NCBI RefSeq assembly: GCF_002105195.1
Contig: NZ_MUHU01000002.1
Span: 310,001 to 374,000 of the forward strand
Direction of reading: 5' to 3'
DNA length: 64,000 nt
Source of the DNA: Derxia lacustris
Lineage (GTDB): Bacteria; Pseudomonadota; Gammaproteobacteria; Burkholderiales; Burkholderiaceae_E
This document shows, piece by piece, positions 29,501 to 46,300 of this stretch (position 1 is its first letter; each line of letters begins with the position of its first letter). Made by a program: the position numbers and the translations under genes. The notes beneath the pieces are model-generated. The model did no database searches and was not told where the DNA came from. It saw nothing but the letters and a program-made list of their open reading frames with translations.

Positions 29501-29901
29501 AGCAGCCGGCCGCGCAGCAGCGGGTCGGGTGACTGCCAGTCGATGTCGAACCAGTGCGCATGCCGGCTCGCCTCGCCGAAGCGCAGCACGTCCATCCACC
29601 AGGCGTTGTGCTCGCCGGTCGCCATGTGGTTGGGGACGATGTCGAGCACCAGTCCCATGCCGCGCGCGGCCAACCCGGCGCAGAGGCGGCGCAGGCCGTC
29701 CTCGCCGCCGAGTTCGGGGTTGATGCGCGTCGGGTCGGTCTGGTCGTAGCCGTGCGGCGAGCCGGGCACGGCCGCGCACACCGGCGAGGCGTAGAGATGG
29801 CTGATGCCGAGCGCGGCCCAGTCGTCAAGGCGCGCATGCGCATCGTCGAAGGTGAAGCTGGCGTGGAATTGCAGGCGCAGCGTGGCGCGCGGCAGGCTCA
29901 T
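26569..29901 (-). CDS. treY: Malto-oligosyltrehalose synthase
   Basis: GH13 enzyme that turns the reducing-end glucose of a maltodextrin into a terminal trehalosyl unit. Motifs: DIVPNHMATGEHNAWW, GLRIDHIDGLTDP (nucleophile Asp), LVVEKILAPGE (acid/base Glu) and PGVPDLYQGADGWDF. At 1110 residues it is longer than the usual ~800-950; the excess is in Ala/Pro-rich loops (for example after EHELALERAEDAG and in PADGDPPPRREDR). It overlaps malQ by 4 bp and works with treZ to release trehalose. Last gene of the cluster. Confidence 0.95.
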   Translation of the reverse strand: MSLPRATLRLQFHASFTFDDAHARLDDWAALGISHLYASPVCAAVPGSPHGYDQTDPTRINPELGGEDGLRRLCAGLAARGMGLVLDIVPNHMATGEHNAWWMDVLRFGEASRHAHWFDIDWQSPDPLLRGRLLLPVLGRQVGAVVAAGELALKLDAATGELFVGYFDNRFPVGFGSYGALLRSVPGAPHLTTRLAALADAFDDAADLADDDAPLGIAHAQHELALERAEDAGLPSQGADAFLPARGAGTRGMAAASGAAPRTAARGLDPAWADDPLPARVAAAFDAARRALADALVDEELRATVERGLAAWGGPDGSPQKRAAWMDLLDAQPWRLAWWRTAADEINWRRFFDVNTLVALSMERPEVFDAVHALPLRLVREGLIDGLRIDHIDGLTDPAAYCKRLRAALDAAEQARDEARTQAVEARAELGMAQADAAHPASGVAALASSDVRVAERPGGRGQGRTWLVVEKILAPGEPMPDWPVDGTSGYDFMSEVAALLHAPEGEAPLTRLWRDIAGRPEFAEEKRGARAEILDLSFAAQFAGTVGALHRHARGRDESRDWSAHAITRALRALLLHFPVYRVYSRVGEASRQDRAVLAQAAAAARAELRPSEHAMLETLAGWLAGDDAGAAAPADGDPPPRREDRTAPAARTATGLTSATRASRAAWAPDDERLPSTHRAGEHADARAPLAEALRRFQQLSAPLAAKAIEDTALYRFGRLLSRNDVGFEPEEFALGPDDFHHAMQARAERWPHAMLTTATHDHKRGEDVRARLAMLSEVPNDWKTAVGRWRGMNRHLKGGFATNGGNRPADSTATGLVPASQAADAPSAGDEYMLYQTLVGAWPPGLAADDRVGLQAFAERVVRWQEKALREAKLRTGWIAPVPAYEDACRDFALALLDPDISAAFLADLTAFITSVVPGGVINSLVQLTLRCTCPGVPDLYQGADGWDFSLVDPDNRRPVDWDARAAMLGAAGLAHWPDPSIKQRLLRDLLALRAKLPDVFAEGGYVPVQIDGPAATQALAFIRGVPGRAVLVAVALRPSRAVPPNSSWLRLTSAFAGMRWRRALPGAMATVQGAAPREVAMSGSALPAIDRLLCELPVAVLEGGMS

Positions 29902-32219
29902 TTCGGCAGCTCCGCCTGGCGCACCTCGCGCATCACGGCCGCAAGGCCGGGCTGGGTGGCGCTCGGGTTCCAGGCGCCCTTGAGCGGCAGCACCAGCTGG
30001 CGCGCGCGGGCGGCGGTGAGCACGTTCAGACGCGCGGCGGCGTCGGGCGTGTCGAGCAGGCTGCCGCAGCTCACCGGCAGGCGGCGGCGCCAGTTGGGAT
30101 GCTCGTCAACGGTACCTGGCAGGTTGGCCTGCTCGACGAGGCCAAGCAGATCCTCGGCCTGCACGACGGCGAGCGCGCAGCCCGATCGGCCGACGCGGTC
30201 GAAGGCCATGTCGGCGGGCGGCACCGCGAGGCCGCTGGCGTCGAGCGCGGGCGGTTCGGTGATGAGGGTGCGGTCGATCGCGCGCTCGGCGCGCTGGCGC
30301 TCGATGTCGGCCGGCGTGCCGATGCCGAGCTTCTCGCGCCAGTCGATGTCGCGTCCGGCCCACCAGCCGGCCACGGTCGGCAGATCGTGCGTGCTGGTGA
30401 GCGCCACCGCGCCGCGCGGCCAGCGCTCGGGGTCGGCGAAGCCGCCGCCGTCCTGCGCCGTCTCGCGCTCGAACCACAGCACCTTCATGCCGGCGATGCC
30501 GTGGTCGGCCAGCGCCTCGCGCAGACCGGCCGGCACGGTGCCGAGGTCTTCGCCGATGACGATGGCGCGATTGCGCCAGCTTTCCAGCACCACCAGCCGC
30601 AGCAGGTCGTCGAAGGGCATCTGGAGATAGGCGCCACCGCCGTCGGGCGGCGACAGCCACAGCCGGCGCAGCCCCAGCACATGGTCGATGCGGATGCCGC
30701 CGCTCGCGCGCATGACGGCGCGCAGCATGTCGATGAAGGCGCGATAGCCGCTCGCCGCCAGCGCCGCCGGCGAATACGTCGCCAGCCCCCAAGCCTGGCC
30801 GAGCGGATTGAGCAGATCGGGCGGCGCGCCCACCGACAGCCCGTGCAGCACCACGCCCTGGTGGCTCCAGGCCTCGCTGCCGCCAGGGTCCATGCCGACG
30901 GCCAGATCGCCGATCAGCCCCACGCCCATGCCCGCGCCGCGCGCCGCCGCCTGGGCGCCCGCCAGCCCGCAGGCCGCCAGCCATTGCAGGAAAAGGTGGA
31001 AACCGATCTCCGCTTCATTGGCCCTGGCGAACTCGGCCACCGCCGGCGAGGCCGGATCGCGGTACTCGGCCGGCCAGTCATGGAAGCCGCCGGTCTTCGG
31101 GCCGAGCAGGCGGCGGAAGTGGGCATGCAGTGCCTCGAAGCAGGCATGGCGCAGCAGCGGCTGGCCGCCATCGTCGAGAAAGGCGATGAAGTTGTCGGCC
31201 AGCGGCTGGTCGGCGGCGGCGCGCGCCTGCGGCCGGCCCTCGCTGAAGATGAACGTGTCCTCGTACAGCCGGCGCTGGCAGCCGAGCCTCACCTCGGCCA
31301 CGCCCGGCCAGTCGATGAGCTGGGCCGCCTCCAGTCGCGCCGCCAGCTCGGCCACGCCCGCGAGCCGCTTGGCCTCGCGCACGCGCTCGCGGCCGAACAC
31401 CAGCGCCGCGTCGGCATGCAGCACGTTGAGCCAGCGCCGGCTCGACGGCGAATACGGGCTGCACCGCGCCGGGTCGGCCGCGAACAGCGCGTGCGCCGGA
31501 CTGACGGCCAGCGCCTGCGCGCCCTGGCGGCCGGCATGCTCGGCCACGCAGGCCAGGGCCGCGAAGCCGCCCGCCCCCACCAGCTCGCCGCGCGCGTCGG
31601 CACGCAGCGAATGCAGCTGCACCGCGAGGCCCCACCAGCGCTCGCCCGGCGCGTCGGCGCAGGCATCGTCGAGGGTCCAGGCGCGCTGGGGCGCGACCGC
31701 CACCACCGTCTGCACGCCGTCATGCTCGATGCGGTGATAACCCGGCACGCCAACGGCCGGAATGCGCAGCCAGCCGCCGGGCAGCGCCTCGATCGCGCAG
31801 TCGTAGCCGCGCCCGTCCTCGAGCGTGAGCCGGGCCGGGCCGGCGCCGTCGGGATGACCGCGCCAGACCACCGCCTCGCCCACGCGCGCCGTCACGAGCG
31901 GCGCATGCGCGGGGTGGCCGAAGGCATGCAGCCGGTCGGCGCTCTCGGCGACGCGCGCGGGCGTGTCGGCCTCGAAGCCGAGCGCGGACAGCAGCGCGCG
32001 CAGCGTGTCGGCCGGCACGGTCTGGGGCTGGCCGTAGGCATCGATCCATTCGGGCGCGATGCCGCAGTCGCGCGCGAGCCGGGCGAGGTCGGGCGGCAGG
32101 GACATCGCGCCGCGATCGTCAGGGCCGGCGACCAGATGGCCGAGCGCGGCGCCGGGTGGCAGCGCGGGCGTGGTGTGAAGATCGGCGACGGAAGGGGCGC
32201 GGGGCTGGGCGTCGGTCAT
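29898..32219 (-). CDS. malQ: 4-alpha-glucanotransferase
   Basis: GH77 disproportionating enzyme (amylomaltase) that moves glucan segments between maltodextrins. 773 residues from the ATG at 32219 (MTDAQPRAPSVADL); the frame upstream is open but is low-complexity and lies in the treZ-malQ gap. GH77 motifs: LGRRWLNV-like SPSSRRWLNVLHADAA, GIRIDHVLGLRRLWLSP (nucleophile), IGEDLGTVPAGLREAL (acid/base) and TSTHDLPTVAGWWAG. An N-terminal MalQ extension domain fits the length. Coupled to treY by overlap. Confidence 0.94.
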   Translation of the reverse strand: MTDAQPRAPSVADLHTTPALPPGAALGHLVAGPDDRGAMSLPPDLARLARDCGIAPEWIDAYGQPQTVPADTLRALLSALGFEADTPARVAESADRLHAFGHPAHAPLVTARVGEAVVWRGHPDGAGPARLTLEDGRGYDCAIEALPGGWLRIPAVGVPGYHRIEHDGVQTVVAVAPQRAWTLDDACADAPGERWWGLAVQLHSLRADARGELVGAGGFAALACVAEHAGRQGAQALAVSPAHALFAADPARCSPYSPSSRRWLNVLHADAALVFGRERVREAKRLAGVAELAARLEAAQLIDWPGVAEVRLGCQRRLYEDTFIFSEGRPQARAAADQPLADNFIAFLDDGGQPLLRHACFEALHAHFRRLLGPKTGGFHDWPAEYRDPASPAVAEFARANEAEIGFHLFLQWLAACGLAGAQAAARGAGMGVGLIGDLAVGMDPGGSEAWSHQGVVLHGLSVGAPPDLLNPLGQAWGLATYSPAALAASGYRAFIDMLRAVMRASGGIRIDHVLGLRRLWLSPPDGGGAYLQMPFDDLLRLVVLESWRNRAIVIGEDLGTVPAGLREALADHGIAGMKVLWFERETAQDGGGFADPERWPRGAVALTSTHDLPTVAGWWAGRDIDWREKLGIGTPADIERQRAERAIDRTLITEPPALDASGLAVPPADMAFDRVGRSGCALAVVQAEDLLGLVEQANLPGTVDEHPNWRRRLPVSCGSLLDTPDAAARLNVLTAARARQLVLPLKGAWNPSATQPGLAAVMREVRQAELPK

Positions 32220-32271
32220 GGCGATTCCGGTTCGGTCGGCGGGAGAGGCATGCCTGCGTGCGCGCTCGGCG

Positions 32272-34331
32272 TCACGGCGCCGCCGGGGCGGTGCCGTCGT
32301 CGGCGGCGCGGGCGGCCAATGCGCCGCCGGCGCCGCCCTGACCGGTCGCGTCGGCATTGACGGGATCGGTCGCGGCGGCTTCGGCCAGGTCCGCCTCGGC
32401 GCCGAGCGTCACGCGGGCGGCGGTCGCGTCGCCGTCGAGCCAGACCAGCGTCGTATGACCGGGCAGGCCGTCGAAGGCGAGATCGGCCGAGGCCTCGGCA
32501 CGCGCACCACCCCGCCACAGCAGCCCTCCGGCCGGGATGGCGACCGCGAGCGGTTCGGCACCGAGGTTGCAGGCAATCGTCAGCAGCCTGCCATCGCCCA
32601 GTCGCCAGCGCGCGACGGTTGCATCCGGAGACAGCACCTCGGCGCCGGCGCTGCGCGCGCCGGGAATGCGCGGCGCGATCTCGGCCGCGCGCAGGGCCAG
32701 CAGCTCGCGGTAGAAGGCGCGCCAGTCGTCGGCATCGTCGGGCGCTTCGGGCACCGAGGCCTCGAAGGTGGATTTCGCGTTCGGGTCCGGAATGCGCTCG
32801 CGCCGCGCCGGGTCGGCAAACGCGGCGAACCTGGCGAACTCACGCCGCCGCCCTTCGCGCACCGCCGTGGCCAGCTCGGGCGCGGCAAAGCTCGTGAAGA
32901 ACAGGAAGGGCGTGCGCGTGCCCATCTCCTCGCCCATGAACACCAGCGGGATGAAGGGCGCGAGCAGTTGCAGCCCGATCGCGGCGCGCAGCGCGGCCGG
33001 CTCGCACAGCGTGACGAGGCGGTCGCCGAAGGCGCGGTTGCCGATCTGGTCGTGGTTCTGGAGCGCGAACACGAAGGCCGTCGTGGGCAGATGGCCGCCC
33101 GGCGTGCCGCGCGGCGCGCCGCCCGCGTGGGCGCTCGGCTCGCCCTGGTAGATGAAGCCCTCGGCCAGCCCGCGCGCCAGATGCTCGGCGGGGCGATCGG
33201 CGAAGTCTTCGTAGTAGCCCTCGCGCTCGCCGGTGAGGATGCAGTGGATGGCGTGATGCAGGTCGTCGCACCACTGGGCGTCGAAGTCGCGTTCGAGCGG
33301 GGCGGCCTCGTTGCGCTCGTTCTCGATCACGAGATGCACCTGGCGGCCGGGCGTGGCCACTTCCACCGCCTCGCGCGCGGCGGCGGCCATCTCGTCGAGC
33401 CAGTCGGCTTCGGGGATGGCGTGCACCGCGTCGAAGCGGATGCCGTCGACGCGGTACTCGACCAGCCATTGCAGCACGCAGGCGCTGAAGAAGCCGCGCA
33501 CCTCGGGCCGGCGGAAGTCGATCGCGCCGCCCCAGGGCGTCTGCAGGTCGTCGCGGAAGAAGTCGGGCGCGTAGGCGCCGAGATAGTTGCCGTCCGGCCC
33601 GAAGTGGTTGCAGACGACGTCGAGCATGACCATGAGGCCGAGGCCGTGGGCCGCGTCGATCAGCGCCTTGAGGTCGGCCGGGCTGCCGTAGGCGGCGTCG
33701 GGCGCGAACGGGAGCACGCCGTCATAGCCCCAGTTCCAGGGGCCGGCGAAGTCGGCCACCGGCATCAGCTCGATGCAGGTGAAGCCGAGCGCCGCCAGTT
33801 CGGGCAGGCGGTCGGCCACGCCGGCAAAGCCGCCGCACAGGCCGGCATGCACTTCGTAGATGACGGCCTCGTGCCACGGCCGGCCGGGCCAGTCGGGATG
33901 GCGCCAGTCGAAGTCGGGCGCGACGACGAGGCTCGCGTCGTGCACGTCGCCGGCCTGGGCGCGCGAGGCCGGATCGGGCACGAGCAGGCCGGGCTGAAGC
34001 CCGTCGCCGAGGCGGAAGCGATAGCGCATGCCGGCGCCGCCCGTCACCGTCACCGAGAACACGCCGCGCTCGTCGCGCGTCATCGGCTCGGGCGGGCGGC
34101 CGTCGATGCACAGGTCCACGCGCGTGCAGGCCGGCGCCCAGAGGCGGAAGCCGGTCGCGCCGCCGTCGGTGCGCGCGCCCCAGGCCGGCTCGACGGCGCG
34201 CTCGATCTCGGCGATGACGCGGGCCTCGGCGGGCGTGGGCGGCTCGGGAGCCGGCGACGCGGCGTCGGCGGGCGACGGGGCGGGGCCGGGCGGCGGATCG
34301 CCGGCGCCGGGCGCCGGAGGGCGGTGCGGAG

Positions 34332-34335
<4 letters not shown>
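32272..34335 (-). CDS. treZ: Malto-oligosyltrehalose trehalohydrolase
   Basis: GH13 enzyme that cuts trehalose from the TreY product; 687 residues. An N-terminal CBM48-like domain (TGFRLWAPACTRVDLCIDG) leads into the barrel. Motifs: DVVCNHFGPDGNYLG, VDGIRFDAVHAIPEADW (nucleophile), HLVIENERNEA (acid/base) and ALQNHDQIGNRAFGDRL. The N-terminal ~45 residues and the last ~20 are Ala/Pro-rich. Its ATG overlaps the glgX stop by 4 bp. Confidence 0.95.
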
Positions 34336-36926
<2,591 letters not shown>

Positions 36927-37032
36927 CCGGCATGGCCTCCCGTCGCGCGCGAGGCGCGTGTGCGATCCGCCGGGCCGTCGTGCGGCGCGGCGCGCGATGC
37001 GGTGGCCGCGCCGCGCGCGAGCCGACCGCCCC

Positions 37033-39186
<2,154 letters not shown>

Positions 39187-39190
39187 CGGG

Positions 39191-42895
<3,705 letters not shown>

Positions 42896-43091
42896 GCAGC
42901 GTCCCTCGGATGTTGGCGGCGAGGGGGTATTGGGCTGCGGACAGTGGTTGGCGGGATAGCGCTGGGGGGCGCGTGGGGGTGTGGGAGTGGGCTGACAGCG
43001 CGGGTTTCGCGGGATTCACCGGAGGAATGAAGTCGCCCCGGAGGGCGAATTGGGTGGATACCGCGAATGAAAGGCCAAAGATGTTGGCAAG

Positions 43092-44720
43092 GCTTCAATG
43101 GAGTCACGCCGTCTGGAGTGAATTCAGCCGGCATCATGCTGACGCTGGGCGGCACCACGTTCACGCTTCAACGAAGTCACTCCATTTGGAGTGACTTCAG
43201 CCCATTGTCTTTCGGTAATCCGTCAATCCACCACGTGCTTCAACGAAGTCACTCCATTCGGAGTGAATTCAGCTGTCTGCCGAGCAGGCCCGCGATTACC
43301 TCGCCCTGCGGCTTCAGCGAAGTCACTCCATTCGGAGTGAATTCAGCGCCGCGCTCGCGACTGCCGCCGTTCTCGTTTACAAGCTTCAACGAATTCACTC
43401 CATTCGGAGTGAATTCAGCTGTGTGCCTTTTCGAGGTCGCCCAGCACCTTGGTCCGGCTTCAACGAAGTCACTCCATTCGGAGTGAATTCAGCCCCGGCG
43501 AGGCGCGATTGCAGCCCGGCGAGACGCACGCTTGAACGAAGTCACTCCATTTGGAGTGAATTCAGCCGCGCCGGCTCAAGCACTGGGACAACGTGCGCAA
43601 GGCTTCAACGAAGTCACTCCATTCGGAGTGACTTCAGCTGCGGCAATCACGTCTGTGCCACCGACCCCATCGCAGCTTCAACGAAGTCACTCCATTCGGA
43701 GTGAATTCAGCGCATGCGGGCGTACCTGAGCGTCGATCGACGCGAGCTTCAACGAAGTCACTCCATTTGGAGTGAATTCAGCCCCGATCGCGTTCCTAGC
43801 TTTCCTGCCTGGGCTGGTGCTTCAACGAAGTCACTCCATTTGGAGTGAATTCAGCACGAGGTGCTCACGCGGCAGGACCGCAATCACCAGCTTCAACGAA
43901 GTCACTCCATTTGGAGTGACTTCAGCGCCGCGCCAGACCCACAGCACCCGGCCGATGATTGTGCTTCAACGAATTCACTCCATTTGGAGTGAATTCAGCA
44001 AATCGACGACCTCGTGCTGCTGCTCGAAACCCTGCTTCAACGAAGTCACTCCATTCAGAGTGAATTCAGCTCGTGGGCGTGGTGAAGCAGACCAACGCAT
44101 GGACGCTTCAACGAAGTCACTCCATTCAGAGTGAATTCAGCCTCGCGCAACTGGGGCACCTCGTCGCGCATGCTGTTGCTTCAACGAATTCACTCCATTC
44201 GGAGTGAATTCAGCGAGCGATGCGCGCGCGTGTGGGCATCGCTGCCGGGCTTCAACGAAGTCACTCCATTCGGAGTGAATTCAGCCGCTCGACCTGCTAC
44301 GCGTCCACCACCAGCGCATTGCTTCAACGAAGTCACTCCATTCGGAGTGAATTCAGCGTTGGCCGAGTCGCGCGTGACGCACAGCCGGTACGTGCTTCAA
44401 CGAAGTCACTCCATTCGGAGTGAATTCAGCGACGCGACAACGGAGATGTCGAGGTACGTCGCCGGGCTTCAACGAAGTCACTCCATTCGGAGTGAATTCA
44501 GCTCGGCCCATTCGGTCGCGTCGTCGTTCGCGACGCGGCTTCAACGAAGTCACTCCATTCGGAGTGAATTCAGCCGCGGTGATCGACACCGAGCGCGGCA
44601 GCTCGACCCTCGCTTCAACGAAGTCACTCCATTCGGAGTGAATTCAGCTCGTCGGTGGTGTTGGCACCCATGCGGGCCTCCATGCTTCAACGAAGTCACT
44701 CCATTCGGAGTGAATTCAGC
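43092..44720 (-). CRISPR. CRISPR array, 23 repeats of 37 bp and 22 spacers (type I-G)
   Basis: Twenty-three 37-bp repeats start at 43092, 43165, 43237, 43311, 43383, 43457, 43530, 43602, 43675, 43746, 43819, 43890, 43963, 44034, 44105, 44178, 44249, 44321, 44394, 44466, 44538, 44612 and 44684. Spacers are 34-37 bp. On the plus strand a repeat begins GCTTCAACGAAGTCACTCC and ends GGAGTGAATTCAGC. Transcription is assigned to the minus strand: the repeat then ends in GTTGAAGC, a typical type I 5' handle, the seven right-most repeats are identical, the left-most (43092) is degenerate as at a trailer end, and cas genes lie on the right. The centre is a stem-loop (TCACTCC-GAAT-GGAGTGA). Spacer targets and PAM cannot be determined here. 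Confidence 0.98.
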
Positions 44721-44754
44721 TCCTCACTTGCAACCACCTGATTCCCCGACGGTT

Positions 44755-44773
44755 TTCGCGCCACTTGCGCGAA
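44755..44773. repeat. Inverted repeat in the CRISPR leader
   Basis: TTCGCGC (44755-44761) and GCGCGAA (44767-44773) with a 5-nt loop, 35 bp upstream of the first repeat. Leader motifs near the first repeat often guide spacer integration; that role is a guess here. Confidence 0.45.
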
Positions 44774-44843
44774 CCGCCGGGTATCGGGGCTGCGGAGCCA
44801 TCGCGGCCGCCGTCACCCGGCCGCATTTCCCTTTGAAATCAGC

Positions 44844-44855
44844 TTGTTAAAGAGC
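44844..44855 (-). promoter_or_regulatory. boxA antitermination element
   Basis: The minus strand reads GCTCTTTAACAA, identical to the core of the rRNA operon boxA bound by NusB-NusE. It lies 26 bp after the csb2 stop and about 123 bp before the first repeat, in the sense direction of the array. BoxA in CRISPR leaders is known to protect long untranslated arrays from Rho termination. Confidence 0.75.
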
Positions 44856-44881
44856 GCGCGAACCTACTAGAGAACTGCCGT

Positions 44882-46300
44882 TCACTTGGGGTTCGCGCAA
44901 AACAGCCCGAGGCCGTAGTGCCGCCCGCGCCCGAGCACGAGCGGCCCGCGCACCGGCTCCCGAAAGCGCAGCCGCAGGTGATACAGGATCAGGCTGCGCG
45001 CCTGCCAGCGCTTGAGCCTCACTTCGCGCAGCGCGGGCGCCTGCCGGATCAGCGGCTGCCGAGAAAACTCGGCCCCCGCCAGCAGCCCCGGATCGATGCC
45101 CGATTCGCGCAGCGCCTTGTGCAGCAGCTTGGTCATGACGCGCAGATCGCCACCGCCGAAATCGCCAGGCAGCACCATCGGCGTGACCGTCACCCACTCG
45201 CGGGCTGCGTCGAGATAGGCCGGCAGCACCGGCTCGCCCGCCACGGCGATGGGCCGGGCAATCGCCCTCGCCTCGCCCGTGTCCTCGTCCACCAGCGGCA
45301 CGCCGTCCTCGCCAAGGCGGGCGGCCAGCGACAGCAGCGGCGCATGGTCGGCGGCGCGCGCGATCCACAACGCACGCCGCGCGCGGCCGTCGGCATGCTC
45401 GGCGCCGACGGTCGGCAGCGGCACCCACGAGAGCCGGCAGTCGGCATTGCCTTCCGGCGCATGGCCGGCGGCAAAGCCGGCCACTTCGTCTCCGAGCGGT
45501 TGCGCGAGCTGCATGGCGGCGTGGCGGAGCATGCCGGCGACGACCACGGCATCGGCCGGCGCGAAGCGCGCCGTCCGCGCGGCGTCGTCGGGCCGAGTGA
45601 GGCGCAGCGCGAGCACGAGGCTGCGCGGCGCGGCTTCACTCGGCTGGTAGAGCCGCGTGCCGTGCAACGCGGCCCGCTGCACCGGCTGCGCCCAGCCCTG
45701 GTCGCCGGCCTGCAAGCGGCGCTGGAAGGCCTGGAAGCGCGCTTCGAGCGCCTGAAGCGAACCGGGCACCGGCACGCGCAGCCGCGCGCCGTCGGTGCCG
45801 GGCAGGAAGGCGGCGATGTCGTCGGCCACCGGCTGCCACAGCCGGATGTCGCCCGCGCTTTGCGGCGCGGCGCCGGCGATGAGGCCGCGCACGACGCACA
45901 TGTCTTCGCCCGTGCCGAGGGTGTGGACCTTCTCGGCGCTGGCGATGAGCTGGTTGGCGGCGTCGCGGTCGGCGGCATCACGCAGCGGCCAGCAGTAGCG
46001 CACCGGGCCACGCACGAGGCGGCGGCGCACCTCGCGCATGGTGGTGGCGCCGCCGCTGTCGCCGGGCCGGGCGTTGTTAGGGATGGAGCGGCGGAAGTCG
46101 ATCGGCGCCGAGGCGTCGGCGGCGAGGATGACGGGCGCGGGCTGGGCTTCGAGCCAGCCGAGGCCGGGCGCGTCGATGCTCCTGTTGCCGGCGACGATGG
46201 CCTGCATGAGCCGGAAAGGCGCGGGCGGCCATTCGCTGCCGCCGTAGCTGTCGCCGAGGAAGCGCGCTTCGAGCACGAGATGGTCGGCGGCAGCCATCAC
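44882..46300 (-). CDS. csb2: Type I-G CRISPR protein Csb2 (Cas5-Cas6 fusion)
   Basis: Csb2 (GSU0054 family) combines a Cas5-like part, which holds the crRNA 5' handle, and a Cas6-like part, which cuts the pre-crRNA. 472 residues. The N-terminus LVLEARFLGDSYGG-SEWPPAPFRLMQAIVAG is the family's Cas5-like signature. The C-terminus GPLVLGRGRHYGLGLFCANPK carries the Gly-rich loop of RAMP proteins. No stand-alone cas6 is present, which fits processing by this protein. The ATG overlaps the csb1 stop by 4 bp and the gene ends at the CRISPR leader. Confidence 0.88.
   Translation of the reverse strand: MMAAADHLVLEARFLGDSYGGSEWPPAPFRLMQAIVAGNRSIDAPGLGWLEAQPAPVILAADASAPIDFRRSIPNNARPGDSGGATTMREVRRRLVRGPVRYCWPLRDAADRDAANQLIASAEKVHTLGTGEDMCVVRGLIAGAAPQSAGDIRLWQPVADDIAAFLPGTDGARLRVPVPGSLQALEARFQAFQRRLQAGDQGWAQPVQRAALHGTRLYQPSEAAPRSLVLALRLTRPDDAARTARFAPADAVVVAGMLRHAAMQLAQPLGDEVAGFAAGHAPEGNADCRLSWVPLPTVGAEHADGRARRALWIARAADHAPLLSLAARLGEDGVPLVDEDTGEARAIARPIAVAGEPVLPAYLDAAREWVTVTPMVLPGDFGGGDLRVMTKLLHKALRESGIDPGLLAGAEFSRQPLIRQAPALREVRLKRWQARSLILYHLRLRFREPVRGPLVLGRGRHYGLGLFCANPK

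Larger units (their letters stand above)
44721..44881 (-). promoter_or_regulatory. CRISPR leader
   Basis: 161 bp between the csb2 stop and the first (leader-proximal) repeat. It is locally AT-richer near 44826-44851 than its surroundings. It contains a boxA motif (44844-44855), a short ATTTC/GAAAT stem just after it, and a 7-bp inverted repeat (44755-44773). No strong sigma-70 promoter is visible, so the array may be read as part of the cas operon transcript. Confidence 0.7.

Noticed and set aside
26965..29532. An 855-codon open frame opposite treY
   Set aside because: Same GC effect: composition is Arg/Ala/Gly-rich and TreY motifs on the other strand are unambiguous.
43067..44850. Open frames running through the CRISPR array, with repeated peptide units such as HSIRSEFS
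   Set aside because: The 37-bp repeats and variable spacers explain them; they have no ribosome binding sites and no family resemblance.
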